A stretch of DNA of 25,060 nt from Lachnospiraceae bacterium EP-SM-12S-S03 (GCA_020540725.1 JAJBSL010000030.1:1-25060); one strand, 5' to 3'; counted from the first letter of the stretch, positions 7,945 to 16,758 are shown. Notes: generated by a model not told the origin, from the sequence alone. Translations and numbers: made by a program.

Positions 7945-7974
7945 ATTATAAAAAATCACATTCCATTTTGTCAA
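7945..7974 (-). promoter_or_regulatory. pbuX: Strong sigma-A promoter for pbuX
   Basis: On the minus strand, TTGACA (7969–7974) and TATAAT (7945–7950) are both perfect consensus boxes with an 18-base spacer. This is the best promoter in the window. It lies between the spoIVA stop and the leader terminator. Confidence 0.8.
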
Positions 7975-8031
7975 CGAAAGTCTGGCTTCACCCCTATTAT
8001 TTATATTAATAGATATTCAGAAGTAACTTTT

Positions 8032-9504
8032 CTAAATAATGATGCATACCATTCCACCGTTACTGTCATTTACAATTTTCTGCATCGTATCCTGTAATTT
8101 CACCTGACTTTCATCGTTGATCATCATAATCTTATTGCGCATTCCATCCATCACAAGTTCTTCAATGGATTTTCCAAAAATATTGGTATCCCACATTCCC
8201 GCTTCTGTCGCCCCTGTTTCTTTAATATATTTTATCAGATCCTCCGCCTGCTTCTCATTTCCCACAATCGGTGCAATCTCTGTCTCGATATTTGCACGTA
8301 TCATATGAATGGAAGGTGCTTCTGAATGGATCTTCACCCCATATTTATTTCCTTGCTTAATGATCACCGGTTCCTCCAAAACTATCTCATCCCTTACCGG
8401 GCTTACTACTCCATATCCTTTGAGCCGAACAGAATCCATGGCATCCTTTACTCCCTCATATTCTTTCCGAAGAGCAGAAAGTTGTTTCATTGTGCTGATC
8501 AGATCGTACTCACCAGCGATTTCTGTTCCTGTAAGTTCACTTAGCACATCATAATAGAACTTTTCTCCTACCTGAATCCGTATTTTAATACATCCGGAGT
8601 CCATCACAATATCTTCCATATGTGTTTCCTCAATATATGTACTTTCCGGCTTTGGCATCTCTTTCTTTGCATCCTTGATCTGGTGCAGGTTCATCATGAT
8701 ACTTTTCACATATGTAATCAAGTCTTTTTTGATCGGATGATCCATGGCAAGCATTTCCACCCATTTCGGAATAAAAAACTGCACTTCCGATACCGGGAAT
8801 TCAAACAATACGCTCTGCATAATATAATGGATGTCTTCCTCACGAAGCTGTTCACAATTCACAGGCATTGCCGGAACTCCATGTTCCTTTTCAATCTGTG
8901 CCGCTACATTTTTGGCGTCTTCTCCATAAGGTCTCTTAGAATTTACAAGTACAACGAAAGGCTTCCCAATACTTTTTAATTCCTGGATTGTTTTCCCTTC
9001 CGCTTCCATATAATTTTCTCTCGGAATTTCTCCAATGCTTCCGTCCGTTGTCACAACAATCCCAATCGTCGAATGATCGTGTATTACTTTTTGTGTTCCA
9101 ATTGCTGCGGCCTTTGTAAATGGAATTTCATGGTCAAACCATGGGGTTTTCACCTGTCGTTCTTCTTCGTTTTCTACATATCCTGCTGCGCCGTCCACCA
9201 TATATCCTACACAATCAATCAGCCGGATCTTCGCAGTTACATCTCCATCCAGTTGAATGGCTGCGGCTTCCTTCGGAACAAATTTCGGTTCTGTTGTCAT
9301 AATTGTTTTTCCGGATGCCGATTGTGGAAGTTCATCTCTTGTTCTTGCCTTTGCATTTTCATCCTTCATATTCGGAAGGACAAGAAGATCCATAAAACGT
9401 TTAATAAATGTGGATTTTCCGGTTCTAACAGGGCCTACGACTCCTATGTAAATCTCGCCGTTTGTTCTTGCCTGTATGTCTTTGTATAAATGAAATGTAT
9501 TCAT
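8032..9504 (-). CDS. spoIVA: Stage IV sporulation protein A (spore coat morphogenetic ATPase)
   Basis: SpoIVA polymerises on the forespore outer membrane using ATP and forms the base layer of the spore coat. The 490-residue length matches the family. The P-loop GPVRTGKST spans residues 24–32, followed by the family-typical stretches TTEPKFVP and LIDCVGYMVDGAAGYVENEE. The usual C-terminal region is complete, ending in MVCIII. AAGGGGG lies shortly before the ATG. The gene follows gpsA, as in other sporulating Firmicutes where der, gpsA and spoIVA are linked, but a terminator separates them, so it is transcribed on its own. Its presence shows that the host is a spore former or descends from one. 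Confidence 0.96.
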   Translation of the reverse strand: MNTFHLYKDIQARTNGEIYIGVVGPVRTGKSTFIKRFMDLLVLPNMKDENAKARTRDELPQSASGKTIMTTEPKFVPKEAAAIQLDGDVTAKIRLIDCVGYMVDGAAGYVENEEERQVKTPWFDHEIPFTKAAAIGTQKVIHDHSTIGIVVTTDGSIGEIPRENYMEAEGKTIQELKSIGKPFVVLVNSKRPYGEDAKNVAAQIEKEHGVPAMPVNCEQLREEDIHYIMQSVLFEFPVSEVQFFIPKWVEMLAMDHPIKKDLITYVKSIMMNLHQIKDAKKEMPKPESTYIEETHMEDIVMDSGCIKIRIQVGEKFYYDVLSELTGTEIAGEYDLISTMKQLSALRKEYEGVKDAMDSVRLKGYGVVSPVRDEIVLEEPVIIKQGNKYGVKIHSEAPSIHMIRANIETEIAPIVGNEKQAEDLIKYIKETGATEAGMWDTNIFGKSIEELVMDGMRNKIMMINDESQVKLQDTMQKIVNDSNGGMVCIII

Positions 9505-9532
9505 CCGAATACCCCCTTGTTTTGCTGATACT

Positions 9533-9540
9533 AATGTATG
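9533..9540 (-). promoter_or_regulatory. spoIVA: Possible sigma-E -10 element for spoIVA
   Basis: CATACATT on the minus strand matches the sporulation sigma-E -10 pattern CATACAMT and lies 28 bases before the start codon. spoIVA is a known sigma-E gene in Bacillus subtilis. No convincing sigma-E -35 is seen 13–15 bases upstream, so the call is weak. Confidence 0.3.
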
Positions 9541-9548
9541 TTCGCATT

Positions 9549-9583
9549 CAAAAAAACAGAACCCGAATTTCGGATTCTGTTTT
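9549..9583 (-). terminator. Terminator after gpsA
   Basis: AAAACAGAA (9553–9561) pairs with TTCTGTTTT (9575–9583), with an inner CCGA/TCGG stem after one mismatch. On the minus strand it is followed by a run of seven Ts. It ends the DUF512–der–plsY–gpsA operon and insulates spoIVA. Confidence 0.85.
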
Positions 9584-9601
9584 CTGTTCGTTCATATTTT
9601 C

Positions 9602-10615
9602 TTATTCTTCCCAAGGAAGCATTGGATTTTCAATAGTTTTATCACGAAGCATCAGATCTTTTACTGCTTCCGCTGCATTTTTATTTTCAAAAAGAACAGC
9701 ATTCACCTGCTCAATAATCGGCATGGACACATGGTATTGATGCGCCAGTTTTACTGCTGCTTTCGTAGAATACACACCTTCCACCACCATTTTCACTTCA
9801 TCCATCGCCTCTTGCATCGTTTTCCCCTGGCCAATCAAATACCCTGCTTTTCTGTTACGGCTATGAACACTGGCGCATGTCACAATCAGATCTCCAATTC
9901 CAGTAAGCCCGGTAAAGCTCTCGATTCTTCCTCCCATTGCTACTCCAAGTCTGGAAATCTCTGCAATTCCACGCGTGATCAGCGCCGCTTTCGTATTATC
10001 TCCGTATCCCAATCCATCTGCGATCCCGGCTGCAAGGGCAATGACATTTTTGAGTGAACCGCCGAGTTCCATTCCTAGCATATCCGGACTTGTATACACT
10101 CGGAACACATCGCTCATAAACGCTTCCTGCAGATATTCTGCCGTTTTCTTTGTCTTCGCTCCAACAACACATGTTGTCGGAAGTCCTCTTCCGACTTCTT
10201 CCGCATGGCTTGGACCAGAGAGAACCGCTATGTCTGCCTGCGGAATCTCTTCCTTGATCTGTTGGGACAATGTCATAAGTGTGGATTCTTCAATTCCTTT
10301 CGCCACATCTACAATAATCTGACCATCTGCAACATACGGTTTCATTTTCTGTGCCGTGCTTCTTGTAAACGGAGAAGGAACAGCCAATACCAGGAAATCT
10401 TTCCCTCTTATCGCTTCTTCCAGATCATTTGTAAATACTATATCATCCGGAAGTTTTACACCTGGAAGTTTACTTTTATGCTCTCTTTCTTTATCGAGCA
10501 TTTCTACTTCTTCTTTTGCAATAGACCACACTGTCACATGATGGCCATTTTTGTGAAGCAATAAGGAAAGCGCTGTCCCCCAACTTCCGGCTCCAAGTAC
10601 ACCTACATTTGCCAT
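9602..10615 (-). CDS. gpsA: Glycerol-3-phosphate dehydrogenase [NAD(P)+]
   Basis: This 337-residue cytoplasmic enzyme reduces dihydroxyacetone phosphate to sn-glycerol 3-phosphate, the backbone of phospholipids. The N-terminal Rossmann motif is VGVLGAGSWGTAL (Gly8, Gly10, Gly13). VLAVPSPFTR, VLSGPSHAEE and GGSLKNVIALAAGIADGL (catalytic Lys189) follow, and TGLTGIGDLIVTC is typical of the C-terminal domain. AGGAGG lies seven bases before the ATG. The gap to plsY is 11 bases, and PlsY uses the product of this enzyme, so the two steps are co-expressed. Confidence 0.97.
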   Translation of the reverse strand: MANVGVLGAGSWGTALSLLLHKNGHHVTVWSIAKEEVEMLDKEREHKSKLPGVKLPDDIVFTNDLEEAIRGKDFLVLAVPSPFTRSTAQKMKPYVADGQIIVDVAKGIEESTLMTLSQQIKEEIPQADIAVLSGPSHAEEVGRGLPTTCVVGAKTKKTAEYLQEAFMSDVFRVYTSPDMLGMELGGSLKNVIALAAGIADGLGYGDNTKAALITRGIAEISRLGVAMGGRIESFTGLTGIGDLIVTCASVHSRNRKAGYLIGQGKTMQEAMDEVKMVVEGVYSTKAAVKLAHQYHVSMPIIEQVNAVLFENKNAAEAVKDLMLRDKTIENPMLPWEE

Positions 10616-10626
10616 AATCTGACCTC

Positions 10627-11268
10627 CTATTTCTTTTTTGTAAAACTCAATTTATTTTCTGTTCCGTTTAACAGTCTTTTGATATTCTCTTTATGCTTAT
10701 ATATGGCAAGCAGCATCAGAAATACAGCTAAAGCGTAAAGTTCATACCGCTCCGGGGAAGTAAGCGTTGTTCCAAACATTTCTCCCTGCACTACCATACC
10801 TACAGCAAACATCACCACAAGAACAATGGACCCAAGAGACACATACCTTGTAATCACAACGATCACAATAAATGTAAGGCATGCAACTGCTGCCACTTTG
10901 GGGTTTACTGCCCATAAAATTCCTGCTGTGGCGGCAATCCCCTTTCCCCCTTTAAAACTAAGATAAAACGGAAAGTTATGACCGAGAACAGCGCCAACTC
11001 CAGCATACATGGCAAGAAGTTCAAACATCCTTACATGTGTTTCCCCAAAAATAAGCCATGCAATCACTACCGCAAGAATACATTTAAGGCAGTCTCCCAA
11101 GAATGTAATGACCCCGGCTTTCCACCCTAACGTACGAAGTGCATTCGTTGTGCCAGCGTTGCCACTGCCATGCTGCCTGATATCCACATGATGCATTTTC
11201 CCATAAATATATCCAGTCTGGAAAAGACCGCAGATATAACCGATCAGCAAACAAATTAACCGTTCCAT
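10627..11268 (-). CDS. plsY: Acyl-phosphate glycerol-3-phosphate acyltransferase
   Basis: PlsY is the membrane enzyme that transfers an acyl group from acyl-phosphate to glycerol 3-phosphate, the first step in phospholipid synthesis. This 213-residue protein has about five hydrophobic segments and the conserved loops GSGNAGTTNALRTLG, GHNFPFYLSFKGGKG and SPERYELYALAVF. Its ATG overlaps the der stop by one base (TAATG), indicating translational coupling. Downstream gpsA supplies its substrate. Confidence 0.96.
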   Translation of the reverse strand: MERLICLLIGYICGLFQTGYIYGKMHHVDIRQHGSGNAGTTNALRTLGWKAGVITFLGDCLKCILAVVIAWLIFGETHVRMFELLAMYAGVGAVLGHNFPFYLSFKGGKGIAATAGILWAVNPKVAAVACLTFIVIVVITRYVSLGSIVLVVMFAVGMVVQGEMFGTTLTSPERYELYALAVFLMLLAIYKHKENIKRLLNGTENKLSFTKKK

Positions 11269-12596
11269 TATTTGTCCTTATCCTTTCTTTCACGAATAAA
11301 GAATTTCAAAGAAGTCCCCCGGAATCCAAAGGCCTCACGAATCTTATTCTCCAAATATCTTGTGTAAGAAAAATGCATCAATTCTTTATCGTTTACAAAG
11401 ATAACAAATGTCGGCGGTTTCACCGATACTTGTGTAATGTAGTATAATTTCAGACGTTTTCCCTTGTCTGAAGGCGGCTGCTGCATAGCGACAGCTTCCA
11501 TCATAATCTCATTTAACACACCGGTCGCAATACGAAGTGTCTGGTTCTCGATTACCATATCGATCATATCATATACTTTATTCAGACGTTGTCCCGTTGC
11601 CGCTGATACATACATGATTTCTGCATAAGGCATATAAGAAAGCACATCCCGTACCTTCTTTTCGTATTCCTTCATCGTTTTATCGTTTTTCTCAATGGCA
11701 TCCCACTTATTTACTACGATAATGATACCTTTGCCTCGCTCATGTGCAATGCCCGCAATCTTTGCATCCTGTTCCGTTACGCCTTCCGTTGCATCAATGA
11801 CAAGCAAAACAACGTCTGCTCTTTCCACCGCCGTTACTGTTCGGATAATACTATAACGTTCCAAGTCTTCTTTAATCTTATTCTTTCTTCGAAGTCCAGC
11901 CGTATCGATAAATACATATTCTTTCCCGTTATATTTCACCGGTGTATCAATGGCATCTCTTGTTGTGCCCGCAATGTCAGACACGATCACACGATTGTTT
12001 CCCTGAAGTTTATTGATAATAGAAGACTTCCCTACATTCGGTTTCCCCACGATTGCAATACGAGGTCTTTCATCTTCTTCCTCTTCTCCGTTGTGTTCCG
12101 GGAAATATTTCACCACCTCGTCCAAAAGATCACCGATCCCCAATCTGGAAGATGCTGATACCGGAACCGGATCTCCGATTCCCAGATTATAGAATTCATA
12201 AACATCCCCCATAAATTTTTGGAAACTATCTACTTTATTGACTGCAAGAACGACCGGTTTCTTAGAACGGCGAAGCATATCTGCTACTTTTGAATCCGAA
12301 TCCACAAGTCCTTGTCTTACATCCGTGAGGAAAATAATTACATCTGCCGTATCAATGGCAATCTGCGCCTGTTCCCTCATCTGTGATAAAATAATATCTT
12401 TGCTATCAGGTTCGATACCTCCTGTGTCAATCAATGTAAAGTTTCTGTCCAGCCACGTTACTTCCGCATAAATACGATCTCTTGTAACACCCGGAGTGTC
12501 TTTTACGATCGAAATCATTTCTCCTGCCAGTGCATTAAACAATGTAGATTTCCCTACATTCGGTCTTCCCACAATGGCTACAATTGGTTTACTCAT
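11268..12596 (-). CDS. der: Ribosome assembly GTPase Der (EngA)
   Basis: Der is an essential GTPase with two G domains in tandem that acts in 50S subunit assembly. Both P-loops are seen, GRPNVGKST (residues 10–18) and GKPNVGKSS (184–192). Each domain has its DTxG/DTAG switch ([16 protein letters not shown]) and its base-specificity motif (NKVD about 120, NKWD in the second domain). The KH-like C-terminal domain follows, giving 442 residues as usual. A GAGGAG site precedes the ATG, 19 bases after the DUF512 stop. Overlap with plsY by one base places it in a four-gene operon. Confidence 0.98.
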   Translation of the reverse strand: MSKPIVAIVGRPNVGKSTLFNALAGEMISIVKDTPGVTRDRIYAEVTWLDRNFTLIDTGGIEPDSKDIILSQMREQAQIAIDTADVIIFLTDVRQGLVDSDSKVADMLRRSKKPVVLAVNKVDSFQKFMGDVYEFYNLGIGDPVPVSASSRLGIGDLLDEVVKYFPEHNGEEEEDERPRIAIVGKPNVGKSSIINKLQGNNRVIVSDIAGTTRDAIDTPVKYNGKEYVFIDTAGLRRKNKIKEDLERYSIIRTVTAVERADVVLLVIDATEGVTEQDAKIAGIAHERGKGIIIVVNKWDAIEKNDKTMKEYEKKVRDVLSYMPYAEIMYVSAATGQRLNKVYDMIDMVIENQTLRIATGVLNEIMMEAVAMQQPPSDKGKRLKLYYITQVSVKPPTFVIFVNDKELMHFSYTRYLENKIREAFGFRGTSLKFFIRERKDKDK

Positions 12597-12615
12597 ACTC
12601 TATTTTCTCCTCGTT

Positions 12616-13929
12616 CTAATTTCCATTTATTACTGCTTCAATAAAATCTTGTCCGCTTGATTTTACAATATCTACCTCTACTTGTAAAGTCTCTTTCACT
12701 TCCAAAAGAGACATATCGTCTAAGAATACCGTTTCTCCGTCTCGCATCATACTGCATGGAAGATACAAACATTCTCCAAGTTCCTGCCCCGAAAGTTGTG
12801 CCACCAGATCCTGCCCCGTAATCAGTCCAGCCACCGTAATCTTTTCTCCAAAGAAATGGTTGATGATCTTATACAAATGTACTTTTACATTCGGGAATTT
12901 TCCTTGCAGCTTTGCAATCATCTTCTCAAGGTACGGATAGGCAAGAACTCCTGTTGCCATAGAAATCTCTCTTATTCTTCCATCACCTTCCAGCGCTGCA
13001 AAGCCTTCTTCAAATTCATTCATAAGAAGCCTTAACATTCCCACACCATTTTCCAATTGCAGATATCCATCATAACGTTCTTCTTCCGGAAGTTCCTCTT
13101 CTGCAAGAATGTACCATTCATCTCCTGCATGAATGAAGTGGATTCCATATTCTTCGTAAATCTTCTTCTGCCATTTATGGATCGTTCTCAGCACTTCTTT
13201 TGCTTCTTCTTTCGTAAATGGCTGAAGCGGATAAAGACCTTCCCTGAATTTTGTAAGTCCTACCGGAACTACAGACACACTCTGCAAATGTGGAAGATAT
13301 TTTGTCAGATCACGGATACTGCGCTCCAGTTCTTCTCCGTCATTGACTCCCTTGCAGAGAACAATCTGCCCGTTCATCGTAATCCCGCCTTCATACAGAA
13401 TGTCTACTTTTTTTAAAGCCTCTCCCGCAAAACGGTTATGCAGCATTTTGCATCTAAGTTCCGGGTTGGTCGTTTGAAACGAAACATTGATCGGCTCCAA
13501 ATGATATTTCACAATTCTTCTTACATCATCATCACTCATATTCGTGAGCGTGATATAGTTTCCTTGTAGAAATGAAAGTCTGGAATCATCATCTTTAAAA
13601 TAGAGTGTCTCTCGCATTCCTTTCGGCATCTGGTCAATAAAACAGAAGATGCATTTATTTCTGCAGGAACGATACTCGTCCATCAAGCCCTGCTCAAACT
13701 CAATCCCCAAGTCTTCCTCATAGTCTTTCTCGATTTCGAGTTCCCATTCTTCTCCGTTCTCTTTCTCGATGAGAACAATAAGTTCTTCATCATTTACAAG
13801 AAAATGGTAGTCAAATACATCCTCTATCTCATTCCCGTTAATACTAACCAGTCTGTCCCCTGACTCTATTCCTAATTCCCAGGCAATGCTTCCTTCTTCT
13901 ACACTGCGGATAATATGTTCTTTTTTCAT
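12616..13929 (-). CDS. DUF512 protein with PDZ-like N-terminus and radical-SAM-type CxxxCxxC motif
   Basis: This 437-residue protein belongs to the DUF512 family, common in Clostridia next to der. The N-terminus (about residues 1–70, IAWELGIESGDRLVSINGNE) looks like a PDZ domain. It is followed by CRNKCIFCF with Cys89, Cys93 and Cys96, the CX3CX2C spacing that binds a 4Fe-4S cluster and S-adenosylmethionine in radical SAM enzymes. The core FLQGNYITLTN and the strand-rich middle also fit that fold. The reaction is not known to me. AGGAG seven bases before the ATG sets the start. As first gene of the operon with der, plsY and gpsA, it may act in ribosome or envelope biogenesis; this is only inference from context. 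Confidence 0.88.
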   Translation of the reverse strand: MKKEHIIRSVEEGSIAWELGIESGDRLVSINGNEIEDVFDYHFLVNDEELIVLIEKENGEEWELEIEKDYEEDLGIEFEQGLMDEYRSCRNKCIFCFIDQMPKGMRETLYFKDDDSRLSFLQGNYITLTNMSDDDVRRIVKYHLEPINVSFQTTNPELRCKMLHNRFAGEALKKVDILYEGGITMNGQIVLCKGVNDGEELERSIRDLTKYLPHLQSVSVVPVGLTKFREGLYPLQPFTKEEAKEVLRTIHKWQKKIYEEYGIHFIHAGDEWYILAEEELPEEERYDGYLQLENGVGMLRLLMNEFEEGFAALEGDGRIREISMATGVLAYPYLEKMIAKLQGKFPNVKVHLYKIINHFFGEKITVAGLITGQDLVAQLSGQELGECLYLPCSMMRDGETVFLDDMSLLEVKETLQVEVDIVKSSGQDFIEAVINGN

Positions 13930-13953
13930 GGTTTAACTCCTGTTTTTTATTTC

Positions 13954-13977
13954 CCTTATCTTATACCTTATCTTATA
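13954..13977 (-). repeat. Perfect 12-base tandem duplication at the DUF512–der promoter
   Basis: TATAAGATAAGG occurs twice in direct succession on the minus strand (plus-strand 13954–13965 and 13966–13977). The upstream copy touches the predicted -10 box, and the repeats fill the start of the leader. Confidence 0.7.
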
Positions 13978-14005
13978 TAATACTAAACTTTTTGCAAAAA
14001 AGCAA
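13977..14005 (-). promoter_or_regulatory. Promoter of the DUF512–der–plsY–gpsA operon
   Basis: On the minus strand, TTGCTT (14000–14005) and TATTAT (13977–13982) are 17 bases apart. The leader is about 40 nt and contains the tandem duplication. Confidence 0.5.
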
Positions 14006-14049
14006 TTTCTACTGTAAAGGCAGTTGAATGGCTCCTGTTTTTTTGCTAA

Positions 14050-14055
14050 TATAAT
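14050..14055 (+). promoter_or_regulatory. prs: Possible -10 box for prs
   Basis: A perfect TATAAT lies 37 bases before the preferred prs start. The nearest -35-like box (TTGAAT, 14024–14029) is 20 bases upstream, a longer gap than usual, so the promoter may need an activator or the true -35 is degenerate. Confidence 0.4.
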
Positions 14056-14091
14056 GGAAGATACTATGATAAAAAGGAAATGGAGAGCACT

Positions 14092-15270
14092 ATGCTGAAT
14101 TTAAAAGAATTAGAAAAAACATTGCCGGTCGCTCCTCTGAAAATCGCAGCATTGGATAGCTGTAAGGATCTGGCCGGAAAGATCAATAACTATCTTATTG
14201 ATTTCCGTCACACAGCCGTTGAGACTTCTGTCAATCCGGCCTTATTTTCCAAACATGTAGCTGATAACTACCTTCTCGAGCTTTCCTGCCCTCGTTTTGG
14301 TTCCGGAGAAGCTAAAGGTATGTTAAAAGAGACTGTGCGAGGATGTGATTTATTTGTTATGGTGGATGTCTGCAACTACAGTATGACATATAGCGTAAAC
14401 GGACACATGAACCATATGTCGCCGGACGATCACTATCAGGATCTGAAACGTATCATTTCCGCTGCCAATGGCAAAGCACATCGTGTCAATGTTATCATGC
14501 CGTTCTTATATGAGAGCCGTCAGCACAAACGTACAAGACGTGAATCTTTAGACTGTGCTTTTGCTTTAGAAGAATTGACAGACATGGGGGTAAGCAATAT
14601 CATTACATTCGATGCTCACGATCCACGTGTGCAGAATGCCATTCCTTTAAAGGGATTCGATAATTTTACTCCTCCATACCAATTTATGAAAGCACTTCTC
14701 CGTTCGGTTCCGGATTTGAACGTAGACAAAGATCACCTTATGATCATCAGCCCGGACGAAGGCGCTATGCACCGTGCGGTATACTTTTCAAACGTTCTCG
14801 GTGTTGATATGGGTATGTTTTATAAGAGACGCGATTACTCCACAATTGTAAACGGAAAGAACCCAATTGTAGCCCATGAATTCCTTGGAGACGATATCCA
14901 TGGCAAAGATCTGATCATCATTGACGATATGATTTCTTCCGGCGAAAGTATGCTGGATGTGGCAAAACAGTTAAAAGAGCGGGGAGCCGGCCGCGTATTT
15001 GTATGTACTACATTCGGACTTTTCACGGATGGTTTCGGCAAATTTGACGAATATTATGAGAAGGGGTATATTGATCGTGTTATTACAACGAACCTTACCT
15101 ATCTCCCACCAGTTGCATTTGAAAAACCATATTTTATAACAGCGGATATGAGCAAATATCTGGCACTTATCATTGATTCCTTAAATCATGATGTTTCTAT
15201 CGGAGATGTACTAAATCCGACCAAGAGACTTCATGCACTTTTGGAACGTCATCGCGAAGGAATAAAATAA
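14092..15270 (+). CDS. prs: Ribose-phosphate pyrophosphokinase (PRPP synthetase)
   Basis: Prs makes PRPP from ribose 5-phosphate and ATP, for nucleotide, histidine and tryptophan synthesis. The sequence shows the catalytic stretch TFDAHDPRVQNAIP, the flexible-loop basic motif YKRRDYST and the PRPP-binding loop DLIIIDDMISSGES. At 392 residues it is longer than the classic 310–320 residue enzyme but fits the long form I associate with Lachnospiraceae and relatives; the extra length lies in the N-terminal half and around the loop. An ATG at 14080 would leave only two or three bases after AAAAGG, whereas GGAG sits eight bases before the ATG at 14092, so that start is preferred. It is monocistronic and divergent from DUF512. 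Confidence 0.9.
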   Translation: MLNLKELEKTLPVAPLKIAALDSCKDLAGKINNYLIDFRHTAVETSVNPALFSKHVADNYLLELSCPRFGSGEAKGMLKETVRGCDLFVMVDVCNYSMTYSVNGHMNHMSPDDHYQDLKRIISAANGKAHRVNVIMPFLYESRQHKRTRRESLDCAFALEELTDMGVSNIITFDAHDPRVQNAIPLKGFDNFTPPYQFMKALLRSVPDLNVDKDHLMIISPDEGAMHRAVYFSNVLGVDMGMFYKRRDYSTIVNGKNPIVAHEFLGDDIHGKDLIIIDDMISSGESMLDVAKQLKERGAGRVFVCTTFGLFTDGFGKFDEYYEKGYIDRVITTNLTYLPPVAFEKPYFITADMSKYLALIIDSLNHDVSIGDVLNPTKRLHALLERHREGIK

Positions 15271-15295
15271 CATTATTTTTCGATATATATGCAAG

Positions 15296-15380
15296 AAACG
15301 ATACATAGCAACTATTCATACCGGAAGACTAAATTCAAAGCCCAACACTTCCGTTATAAATGGTTTTATGTATCGTTTTT
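15296..15380. repeat. Nested inverted repeat downstream of prs
   Basis: A perfect 12-base outer repeat, AAACGATACATA (15296–15307) and TATGTATCGTTT (15367–15378), encloses a second repeat ATACCGGAAG/CTTCCGTTAT (15318–15327 and 15348–15357, one mismatch) with a 20-base loop. The plus strand ends in TTTTT. It may be an unusually long prs terminator, a small structured RNA, or a miniature mobile repeat. The gap around it (15271–15427) holds no gene. Confidence 0.55.
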
Positions 15381-15427
15381 CGTATTTCCCAATATATTAT
15401 TCTACTCTACATACAATCGCATAAAAT

Positions 15428-16687
15428 CTATTGTTTGTAGAAGGAGAAGTACACACCACCATTTTCTAATGTTACTCCTCTGGCTTCTGCCATCTCACTT
15501 ACAGTCACTAACTGATATCCTTTCTCAATCAGTTGAGGAATCACCTGAATCGCCGCCTCGACAGATGTTTTGTGAATATCATGCATCAGAACGATATCTC
15601 CATCTGTTGCAGTATTCACTGATTTAATGGTACTTTGTACATTCTTCGTCTTCCAGTCTAGGGTATCAATAGACCACATAATAAGCGGTTCCGGTGCTGC
15701 TGCCTTTACATGATCATCGAAAGCTCCGTAAGGAGGTCTTGTTACTGTAGTAGGAGAACCTCCTGTTGCCGCAGCGACTTTATCCGATACACTATTGATT
15801 GCTTCTTTTATCTCTGCATCAGACAATTTCTTCAAACTCTTATGCTCTGCTGTATGGTTCCCAAGTTCACAACCAATCTCTTTCATCTTCTTAATCGTAT
15901 CCGGGTATTTGTCAACTTGACTTCCTACCATAAAGAATGTTGCTCTTGCATTATATTGTTCCAAAGTACTCAAAAGTTTCTCCGTCTCAGGTCCCGGTCC
16001 GTCATCAAAAGTAAGTGCAATCATCGGTTTCTCCGGATCCACATAGAACTCTTCGGATTTTAGTTTACCGCTCTTAGAGAATGTGTAAACCTTTCCGCCC
16101 AATTGAAGTTCTCCTGTTACTTTCTTTCCGTTTTCTCCAAAGTAATACTGATTCCCCTCATATGAAATGAATTCATTCTTGGCATAGCTGCCATCTGTCT
16201 TTTTGAATTTTTCACCATCCCAGGATCCATATTTATTCTTCACTGTAAGAGTTCCTTCTTCGACTGTAACTTCCAGTTTGCGTGACCACTCTTTATTCAG
16301 CTTTTTCTTAAATTCATCTGATAATTTCAATTGAATCTTAAATTTACCATCTGTTTTACCGTCAGCTTTACAAGAAATTTCATAATTCTTTCCTGACTTT
16401 AATTCCGACTCCAGTTTTTTTACTGTGTATTTTGTCTCTTTGTCAAGAATTTTATCTTTATTCCCCTTCACGACTACCTTTACTTTGAATTTCGGCACCG
16501 TTTCGTCCTGCGTCATGGAAAGTGACTCCGTCCGTATCGTGATCCTTGGTTTTCTGACTATGAAAATTACCGTTATGATGCCTATCAATGCAACCACTGC
16601 CAAAACAATGGCAAGACACATACGTTCTCTCCTCACTTGCCGGATTCTTTCGTTTTGCCGCTCAATTCTTCTGATCTCATTACTCAT
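15428..16687 (-). CDS. Membrane-anchored polysaccharide deacetylase (NodB/CE4)
   Basis: This 419-residue protein has a short basic cytoplasmic tail, one membrane anchor (about residues 24–45) and a beta-rich extracellular linker (about 50–215). A YEGNQYYFGENGKK stretch in the linker resembles cell-wall-binding repeats. The C-terminal NodB deacetylase domain (about 218–400) has all five CE4 motifs: TFDDGP (Asp228, Asp229), HTAEH (His278, His282), RPPYG (317–321), DTLDW (341–345) and LMHD (His369). It should remove acetyl groups from peptidoglycan or another wall polymer, which often raises lysozyme resistance; the substrate is inferred. AGAGG lies nine bases before the ATG. It follows ilvB by 153 bases but has its own promoter. 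Confidence 0.88.
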   Translation of the reverse strand: MSNEIRRIERQNERIRQVRRERMCLAIVLAVVALIGIITVIFIVRKPRITIRTESLSMTQDETVPKFKVKVVVKGNKDKILDKETKYTVKKLESELKSGKNYEISCKADGKTDGKFKIQLKLSDEFKKKLNKEWSRKLEVTVEEGTLTVKNKYGSWDGEKFKKTDGSYAKNEFISYEGNQYYFGENGKKVTGELQLGGKVYTFSKSGKLKSEEFYVDPEKPMIALTFDDGPGPETEKLLSTLEQYNARATFFMVGSQVDKYPDTIKKMKEIGCELGNHTAEHKSLKKLSDAEIKEAINSVSDKVAAATGGSPTTVTRPPYGAFDDHVKAAAPEPLIMWSIDTLDWKTKNVQSTIKSVNTATDGDIVLMHDIHKTSVEAAIQVIPQLIEKGYQLVTVSEMAEARGVTLENGGVYFSFYKQ

Positions 16688-16729
16688 TTGTATTTACCTC
16701 TGACTGTAATTATATTTCTCTTATCTATA

Positions 16730-16758
16730 ATTATAGTTCAGGTATCTATTCTAAGCAA
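16730..16758 (-). promoter_or_regulatory. Promoter for the polysaccharide deacetylase
   Basis: On the minus strand, TTGCTT (16753–16758) and a perfect TATAAT (16730–16735) are separated by 17 bases. No terminator is visible between the ilvB stop and this promoter, so read-through from the ilv operon is also possible. Confidence 0.6.

Noticed and set aside
7379..7951. 190-codon plus-strand open frame opposite pbuX
   Set aside because: It is a shadow of the permease frame, with Pro/Thr/Ile-rich composition and no membrane pattern or ribosome binding site support.
15403..15414. Match between CTACTCTACAT here and the intron 3' end at about 24992
   Set aside because: The shared stretch is about 11 bases in AT-rich DNA without the flanking domain V/VI hairpins, so it is most likely chance.
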